A DNA stretch of 64,000 nucleotides. Source: Acidimicrobiia bacterium. GTDB lineage: Bacteria > Actinomycetota > Acidimicrobiia > IMCC26256 > PALSA-610. The notes under the pieces are model-generated. The model was given only the letters and a program-made list of their open reading frames with translations, was not told the DNA's origin and searched no databases. The position numbers and the translations under genes are program-made. The stretch lies in NCBI GenBank assembly GCA_027494135.1, contig JAOSJK010000001.1, positions 599,378 to 663,377 on the forward strand. The letters are read 5' to 3'. Of this stretch, positions 58,004-64,000 are shown one piece after another; within the stretch, counting starts at the first letter, position 1; every line of letters begins with the position of its first letter.

Positions 58004-59101
58004 GTGGGTGACCAGTCCGACGCGACGACGATGGCTGATCGCACCGTCGTCGAGCAGCTCTCGCGCCTCGACCGCTTCCTACCGGTCTGGATCGGCTGCG
58101 CGATGACCTCGGGTCTCTTGCTCGGCCGGGCCCTGCCGGATCTGAACGAGACACTCGATCGGGTCAAGATCGACACCGTCTCCCTGCCGATCGCCTTCGG
58201 TCTCTTCGCGATGATGTACCCGGTGCTCGCGAAGGTGCGCTACCACTCGGTGGGATCCGCTCTGACCGACCGGCGCTCATTGGCATTCTCACTGCTGCTC
58301 AACTGGCTCGTCGGCCCTGCGCTCATGTTCGGCCTCGCGTGGCTCCTCCTGCCAGACCTACCCGAGTACCGGACCGGCCTGATCGTCGTCGGACTCGCCC
58401 GGTGCATCGCGATGGTGCTCATCTGGAACGATCTCGCGCGCGGAGATCGCGAGCTCGCTGCGGTGTTGGTCACCGTCAACTCGCTGTTCCAGATAGTGGC
58501 CTACTCGGTGCTCGGCTACTTCTACCTCGAGCTGCTCCCGGAATGGCTCGGCCTGGACACGTCCGGGATAGAGGTGACCATGTGGGAGATCGCGAGGTCG
58601 GTCCTGATCTTCCTCGGCGTCCCGCTGGTCGCCGGCTACCTCACTCGTCTCCTCGGAGAGCGGTCGAGGGGGACCGAGTGGTACGAACAGCGATTCCTAC
58701 CGCGCATCGCTCCCGTCGCCCTGTGGGGCCTGTTGTTCACCATCGTGATCCTCTTTGCTCTCCAGGGCGAACGAATCACGCAGAGCCCGTGGGACGTCGC
58801 CCGCATCGCGATCCCCCTGCTCGCGTACTTCGGGCTGATGTGGTTCGGCGCGTTCCACCTCGGGCTGCGACTCGGCTTCCCCTACGAGCGCAACGCCGCC
58901 ATCGCCTTCACCGCGGCAGGCAACAACTTCGAGCTCGTGATCGCCGTGGCCATAGCCGTGTTCGGGATCTCGTCCGGTCAGGCACTCGCAGGTGTCGTAG
59001 GTCCGCTGGTCGAGGTGCCGGTGCTCGTCGGCCTCGTGTACGTCGCGCGACGGGCGCGCTATCGCTACTACCCAGGAGACCGCGCACGTAGCACGACATA
59101 G
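58004..59101 (+). CDS. acr3: ACR3-family arsenite efflux permease
   Basis: 365 residues from the GTG at 58004 (an ATG at 58031 is also possible). About ten membrane helices. ACR3 signatures: PVWIGCAMTSGLLLGRALP, PIAFGLFAMMYPVLAKVRY, GLARCIAMVLIWNDLA with the conserved Cys, and FTAAGNNFELVIAVAIAVFG. It expels arsenite using the proton gradient. It heads the arsenic/chalcogen-related respiratory genes on the same strand. No ArsR repressor gene is in the window. Confidence 0.93.
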   Translation: MGDQSDATTMADRTVVEQLSRLDRFLPVWIGCAMTSGLLLGRALPDLNETLDRVKIDTVSLPIAFGLFAMMYPVLAKVRYHSVGSALTDRRSLAFSLLLNWLVGPALMFGLAWLLLPDLPEYRTGLIVVGLARCIAMVLIWNDLARGDRELAAVLVTVNSLFQIVAYSVLGYFYLELLPEWLGLDTSGIEVTMWEIARSVLIFLGVPLVAGYLTRLLGERSRGTEWYEQRFLPRIAPVALWGLLFTIVILFALQGERITQSPWDVARIAIPLLAYFGLMWFGAFHLGLRLGFPYERNAAIAFTAAGNNFELVIAVAIAVFGISSGQALAGVVGPLVEVPVLVGLVYVARRARYRYYPGDRARSTT

Positions 59102-59277
59102 CACGCCGTCACGACGATGTGGGAAATCTGCCGGCAAGACAGCCGCCTCCGTAGACAAGTCGTGACCAGGTTCCCGACTCGGCGCCGGCTGACTGCCTGA
59201 GCACCGGTCCTCTCGACCCTCCACTGACAGGACTTCCTACTCTCCACGGTCTGTCGAGTCGCGCCGAGGCTCGCCTC

Positions 59278-60174
59278 ATGACTTCCGATGGTGACCACAG
59301 TCTCTTGGAAGCTCGTGCGAGTGAGACCTCTGCTGCGCTCGCGTTGGACGATGCTGCTCCCAGAGTGGAGCTGAGCCGTCGTCAGCTCATCGACCATCTG
59401 GCCAAGGTCGGCGCGGGCGCGCTCGCGACCGCGCTCCTGGCAGGTGGCGCGATCGAGGCAGCCGCAGCAGCGACGCGCACCGGCACGGGCTCCGCCCCTT
59501 CGACCAAGAACAAGTACCGCTACGGCATGGTGATCGACACCCGGCGCTGCGTCGGCTGCCGCGCATGCGTAGTGGCATGCAAGGCGGAGAACAAGACGCC
59601 GCCGGGTGTGTACTACACCGTGGTCCTCGAAGAGGGCCTCATGGAGCAGCCGGACGACAGGCCGCTGTTCATGACGAAGCCGTGCTTCCATTGCGAACAC
59701 CCGCCGTGCACCGACGTGTGTCCGGTCTCCGCGACGTTCAAGCGCGAGCAGGACGGCATCGTCGTCGTCGACTACGACCGGTGCATCGGCTGTCGCTACT
59801 GCATCGTGGCCTGCCCCTATGGCGCGCGCTACTTCGACTTCGGCGACGACTACCCGGCGGTGGCAGAGGACACGCCCTGGGCCGGTGTGCCGTCACCGGA
59901 GCTCGGGCAGTATCGGGAACGAGGCAACGACAAGTCGCCGATCGGCAACGTCCGCAAGTGCACCTTCTGCCTGCACCTGCAGGACGAAGACGGCCGGTAT
60001 GACAAGGACGCCGGCCGCTGGCCCGCGTGCGCCAAGACGTGCACCGGCCACGCGATCCACTTCGGCGACTTCAACGACAGAGGGAGCGAGGTGTCGCGTC
60101 TTCTGCGGGAGCGCCAGGTGATTCGGCTCAAGGAAGACCTCGGCACCGAGCCCAACGTCTACTACATGCTCTGA
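59278..60174 (+). CDS. 4Fe-4S ferredoxin-type electron-transfer subunit
   Basis: 298 residues from the ATG at 59278. An N-terminal twin-arginine-like segment (LSRRQLIDHLAKVGAGALATALL) suggests export. Four cysteine groups give four 4Fe-4S clusters: CVGCRACVVACKAE, CFHCEHPPCTDVCP, CIGCRYCIVACPYG, and CTFC with CAKTC. This is the beta subunit form of DMSO-reductase-family enzymes. It passes electrons between the NrfD membrane subunit and the molybdenum subunit. It is separated from the NrfD gene by 11 bases. Confidence 0.93.
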   Translation: MTSDGDHSLLEARASETSAALALDDAAPRVELSRRQLIDHLAKVGAGALATALLAGGAIEAAAAATRTGTGSAPSTKNKYRYGMVIDTRRCVGCRACVVACKAENKTPPGVYYTVVLEEGLMEQPDDRPLFMTKPCFHCEHPPCTDVCPVSATFKREQDGIVVVDYDRCIGCRYCIVACPYGARYFDFGDDYPAVAEDTPWAGVPSPELGQYRERGNDKSPIGNVRKCTFCLHLQDEDGRYDKDAGRWPACAKTCTGHAIHFGDFNDRGSEVSRLLRERQVIRLKEDLGTEPNVYYML

Positions 60175-60185
60175 AGGAGGGCCCC

Positions 60186-61427
60186 GTGAACGAGCGGGTC
60201 TTGAAGCGCATCTTCTGGACAGCCGGCACGCTGCTCTTCGTGGTCGGCTTCGCCGGCTGGTGGGATCGGATTGCCAACGGCCACGAGAACGCCGACTACG
60301 GCACCATCGTTCCCTGGGGTCTGTGGATCGCGATGTACATCTACTTCATCGGGCTCTCCGCCGGCGCGTTCCTGATCTCCGCGCTCGTCTATGTGTTCCG
60401 GGTCAAGCGATTCGAGCCGGTCGGTCGGGTGGCACTCTTCACGGCTCTCGTCACGCTCCTGCTCGCGCTCCTCTCCGTCTGGGCCGACCTGGGGCACATG
60501 GGTCGGGCGTGGAGAGTGATCGCGAACCCGAACTTCAAGAGCCCGATGGCGTGGATGATCTGGCTCTACGCGTCGTACGTCGCGGTACTTGCTGCCGAGC
60601 TCTACTTCGTGCTGCGTAGAGACCTCGTCATCTCAGCCGAACAGGGTGGCCCGAAGGGCCGCGTCTATCGCGTTCTCGCGTTGGGCTCCAAAGATGTCTC
60701 CGACAAACGCGCCGGGCGCGACCAGAGGATCGTGCGCGTGCTCGCGAGCATCGGCGTGCCCGTCGCGATCATGTTCCACGGAGGCGTAGGTGCACTGTTC
60801 GGCGTGATAGCCGCACGGCCCTCCTGGAACAGCGGTCTGTTCCCGATCCTGTTCCTGGTCTCCGCCCTCGCGAGTGGTGGCGCCCTCCTGACGCTCGTCA
60901 TCGCCGTGTTCCAGGGTGGACTGCGAGAGTCGCGTGACACGATCGTGGCGCTCGGACAGCTCGTCCTGGGGCTCCTCCTGCTCGACGTGCTCTTCCAGAT
61001 CTCCGAGTACCTCGTAGCGGGCTACGGCGGGGTGCCGGGCCACGTGGAGGGCCTGAAGCTCATGTTCACCGGCCCCTACTGGTGGGTCTTCTGGGTGTGG
61101 CAGATCGCGATCGGCACGCTCATACCGATCGTGATCCTCGCGTCGCGCCGGAGGTCAAACCCGTACTGGGTGGCCGGAGCCGCGGGACTCATCGCGGTGG
61201 GATTCATCGGCCTGCGCCTCAACATCGTGGTTCCGGCACTCGCAGTAGAGGAGATCCAGGGCATAACCGGCGCGATCTCCTCGCCCCGCATGGTCACCGA
61301 CTACTTCCCGGCGCTCGGCGAGTGGCTCCTGACGGCCGGTGTCGTCGGGCTCGGCCTCCTCGTGTTCGGAGTCGGAGAGAAGTTCCTCCCGCGTGCGACG
61401 AAGGATGCATCCCATGTATCTGTTTGA
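60186..61427 (+). CDS. NrfD/PsrC-type membrane quinone-oxidoreductase subunit
   Basis: 413 residues from the GTG at 60186 with GGAGG upstream. About ten membrane helices, including IVPWGLWIAMYIYFIGLSAGAFLISALVYVF and a GVGALFGVIA segment. The family exchanges electrons with the quinone pool. It overlaps the catalytic subunit gene by 14 bases, so the three genes form one operon. Confidence 0.92.
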   Translation: MNERVLKRIFWTAGTLLFVVGFAGWWDRIANGHENADYGTIVPWGLWIAMYIYFIGLSAGAFLISALVYVFRVKRFEPVGRVALFTALVTLLLALLSVWADLGHMGRAWRVIANPNFKSPMAWMIWLYASYVAVLAAELYFVLRRDLVISAEQGGPKGRVYRVLALGSKDVSDKRAGRDQRIVRVLASIGVPVAIMFHGGVGALFGVIAARPSWNSGLFPILFLVSALASGGALLTLVIAVFQGGLRESRDTIVALGQLVLGLLLLDVLFQISEYLVAGYGGVPGHVEGLKLMFTGPYWWVFWVWQIAIGTLIPIVILASRRRSNPYWVAGAAGLIAVGFIGLRLNIVVPALAVEEIQGITGAISSPRMVTDYFPALGEWLLTAGVVGLGLLVFGVGEKFLPRATKDASHVSV

Positions 61428-63929
61428 CGAGAAGATCGGACGGCGCCGCTTCATCAGGGGCGCAGCAGTCACCGCTGCCACCGGAGGCGCCGCGGTCGCA
61501 GCCGGCGGGTGTGCTTCCTTCGGATCGGCGGAGCACGACCTCGGTGTCGACGCCGCCGGCGCCGCACAGTGGGGACGCGAGGCGGGAGAGTGGATCCCGA
61601 CGTGCTGCAACATGTGCGGCGGGCAGTCGGGGTCCTTGCCCACGTAGTCGACGGCGTCGTCGAGAAGATCGAGCCGAACCACTGGAACCCCAACAACTAC
61701 TCCAACATCTCGACCGATTTCTTCAACGGCTACACGGAGGAGCTCGGCGCACTCGAGGGAGGGGTGATCTGCCCCAAGGGCAACGCTGCCATCTCTCAGC
61801 TCTACGACCCGGATCGCATCCAGAAGCCGCTGAAGCGAACCAACCCCGACAAGTCTTCCGGAGCCGACCCTCAGTGGGAGGAGATCTCCTGGGACCAGGC
61901 CCTCGACGAGATCGCGGAGAAGCTCCAAGTGCTCCGCGACGCGAAAGAGGCCCACAAGCTGCTCTGGATCAGCGAGGACCACTCCTTCACGCACATACAG
62001 CAGGACTTCTGCGAGCTCTACGGGACGCCGAACTACTCCAACCACTCGAACATCTGCGACGTCGCCCGCAAGGCGTCGTTCAAGGCCGTGATGGGCGACG
62101 AACGGCCGCTCGCCGACTTCCTACAGTCGAAGTACATCCTCCTGTTCGGCTGGAACCCGACCTCGGCAATCAAGTGGGTCTACCTGCCCAGGATCATCAC
62201 CCGTGCGGTCGAGGCGGGCGCGCGGCTCGTCGTGGTCGATCCGTACATGTCGGATACGGCCGCCAAGGCACACGAGTGGGTGTCGATAAGGCCCGCCACC
62301 GACGGCGCGCTCGCATTGGCGATGGCTCACGTCATCGTGCGCGACGAGCTCTACAACAAGAAGTTCGTCGACCGGTGGAGCGTCGGCTTCGACGAGTACG
62401 CGGATTACCTCGCCGACAAGACCCCGGAGTGGGCCGAGGAGATCACCTCCGTGCCCGCCGTCACGATCGAACGACTCGCGCTCGAGCTCGCCACCAACCA
62501 ACCCGCACTCGTCGACACGTGGAGCGGACCGGGCCAGCACTCCAACTCGGTGCAGGGGGGGCGCGCCATCGTTCTGCTCAACGCGCTCGTCGGCACGTTC
62601 GACCAGCCCGGCGGGATGATGATCCCCACGAAGAAGGGAAACTCTCACGTCCATCTAAGCGAACCCGCCGACGCCGAGGAGACACTCTCCGAGCCGCGCT
62701 TCGACGAGCTCGACAAGTACGGGCTGGGCCACTCGTCCGGCGTGTACGCGCAGACGATGATCAACCTGGCCGAAGGCAAGGGCCCGTACCAGCCCAAGAT
62801 GATGATGTGCGTGTTCCAGAACCTCGTGATGTCGATACCGGGGCGCTCGACCGTGGAGAAGGCTCTGGCAGAGCTCGAGACGCTCGTAGTGATCGACACG
62901 ATGCTCAGTGAGACAGCCATGCTCGCCGACTACGTGCTCCCGGGCACCACCTACCTCGAGCGCTACGACCTCAACACGCACTGGGTCACGTGGCCCGTCC
63001 TCGGCCTGCGACAGCCCGTCGTGAAGCCCTTGTTCGGCCAGCCCGCCGAGTACGAGGTCGTCGCCGCGCTCGGCCGCCGGCTGGGATTGAAGGACGGCGA
63101 CGGCGTCGAGTCCTTCCTCGTCGGAGCCGTCTCGGGCGAGCCGGTCGAGGACCTCACGGCGTGGTACGAGGAGATGCTCTCCGCCGAGCTCCTCGCGGGC
63201 GAACCGAAGATCTCGTTGGACGAGCTCAAAGCCCTTCCCGGCGCTGTCTGGATCGGCGAATCGGGCACAGCATACGAGAAGTACGCGGGAGAGGTGTCTG
63301 CAGAGAAGCTCGCGACGGCGTGGTACGACGGGGCACCCGACGAGGAAGGCAGCGCGATCTACGACAAGCCCAAGGAAGAGGGCGGAGCGCGGATCGGCAC
63401 CGTTCTCTACGGCAAGCCACTCCGGGGGTTCTACACGTCGAGCGGGAAGGTCGAGTTCATGTCGGCGGGCCTGGCCGACAAGACAGGCTACGACGGCACG
63501 AGCATCGATCCGCTGCCCGTGTACGCACCCCGCAACTGGCAGCCCGACTCCGACTACCCGCTGTACCTGATCAACTGGAAGGAAGCCAACCACACCCACA
63601 CGCGCACGCAGAACAACGCATGGCTCCTGGAGATCAAGCCCGACAACCCGCTCGTCATCCACCCCGACACGGCGGATCGGCTCGGCATCGAGAACAATGA
63701 CGAAGTCGTCGTGGAGTCGCCCTACGGCGCGGTTGAGGCGAGAGCGAAGGTGTCGAAGCGGATGCACCCGGAGGTCGTCGGGCTCCAGCACGGGTTCGGG
63801 CACACCGCGCTCGGCGAGCAGGCCAAGGGGCGAGGAACCGCCGACGGCGAGTTGCGCCCGACCATCGCCGACGCGCTGTCCGGCCAGAGCCTCCACAAGG
63901 AGACGTGCGTGAAGGTGCGACGCAAGTAG
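61414..63929 (+). CDS. molybdopterin oxidoreductase catalytic subunit, DMSO-reductase family (one frameshift)
   Basis: About 838 residues after repair. The ATG at 61414 starts a twin-arginine signal (RRRFIRGAAVTAATGG). The 4Fe-4S site reads CNMCGGQS and then the frame breaks. Adding one G at about 61632 gives CNMCGGQCGVLAHVVDG, restoring the third Cys; CPKG supplies the fourth. Mo-site Cys is probably in SNICDVARKA. Other motifs: WNPTSAIKW, GPGQHSN, DYVLPGTTYLERYD, and a C-terminal LINWKEANHTHTRTQNN cap. The closest types are PsrA/PhsA, selenate reductase SrdA and arsenate/arsenite ArrA/ArxA. The neighbouring ACR3 favours arsenic, but the B-C-A order resembles Srd and Ttr operons. Confidence 0.88.
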
Positions 63930-63952
63930 CTGCGCGCGGTACTGCCCGGCGC

Positions 63953-63990
63953 GCTCCCTTCCCCTCACCATCTCCCCAGGGGAAGGGAGC
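63953..63990 (+). terminator. hairpin after the respiratory operon
   Basis: GCTCCCTTCCCCT (63953-63965) pairs perfectly with AGGGGAAGGGAGC (63978-63990) around 12 bases, 23 bases past the stop. Strong stem, no T-run visible before the window ends. Confidence 0.7.
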
Positions 63991-64000
63991 GGCGCTCGGT

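Noticed and set aside
52320-63990. Classical rho-independent terminators
   Set aside because: The strong stems seen at 52320 and 63953 lack T-runs, so they are called only as terminator-like hairpins.

Overview
The window is high-GC DNA with many GTG starts, GGAGG-type ribosome sites, F420-type PPOX, ACR3 and GYW-repeat exoproteins. This suggests an actinobacterium, most likely an Acidimicrobiia-like lineage (inference, no marker gene is present). About twenty genes-breaking single-base shifts are visible, many in runs of C or G. In at least one case restoring one base recreates a canonical metal-binding motif. Much of this is therefore probably sequence or assembly error rather than real gene decay, so frameshifted genes are annotated as whole genes.

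Layout. (1) 0-9.4 kb is a probable defence island. Two coupled minus-strand genes (one running off the left edge) diverge from a SNF2-type helicase, an overlapping sacsin-like GHKL ATPase with a zinc-finger/degenerate HNH tail, and a TPR-repeat protein with a zinc ribbon. The helicase and TPR genes carry the same roughly 50-bp promoter-to-start module. (2) 9.4-12.3 kb holds a decayed IS1380-family element and an intact ISL3-family element, next to a truncated gene. (3) 12.3-18.1 kb has a DUF6308-like protein and AAA ATPase pair, a toxin-antitoxin relic with its operator, a macro-domain protein, a hotdog protein, PPOX and SIMPL proteins. (4) 18.2-24.1 kb is a carbon/energy cluster: P-type ATPase relic, ROK kinase, phosphoketolase-like enzyme, acetate kinase, HAD relic and a universal stress protein. 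(5) 24.3-30 kb is an efflux cluster: TetR, MMPL transporter, ABC ATPase and ABC permease. tRNA-Arg(CCU) follows.

(6) 30.6-55 kb is mostly metabolism and cell surface: nucleoside phosphorylase, acyl-CoA ligase, ROK protein, MaoC and SDR, diiron protein, GGDEF protein, threonine deaminase, lipase-like lipoprotein, haloalkane dehalogenase, a five-domain neocarzinostatin-like LPxTG surface protein, a polar amino-acid ABC importer, a DUF2961 protein, an amino-acid dehydrogenase, a subtilase and a lysoplasmalogenase. Its gene ends carry three unrelated families of repeated palindromes, including two arrays of 47-bp hairpins at an exact 72-bp period. (7) 55-64 kb has a lipoprotein, an ECF sigma factor fused to a membrane anchor and extracellular tail, an ACR3 arsenite exporter, and a respiratory molybdoenzyme set (Fe-S, NrfD, catalytic subunit). 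The last set is probably arsenic- or chalcogen-linked.
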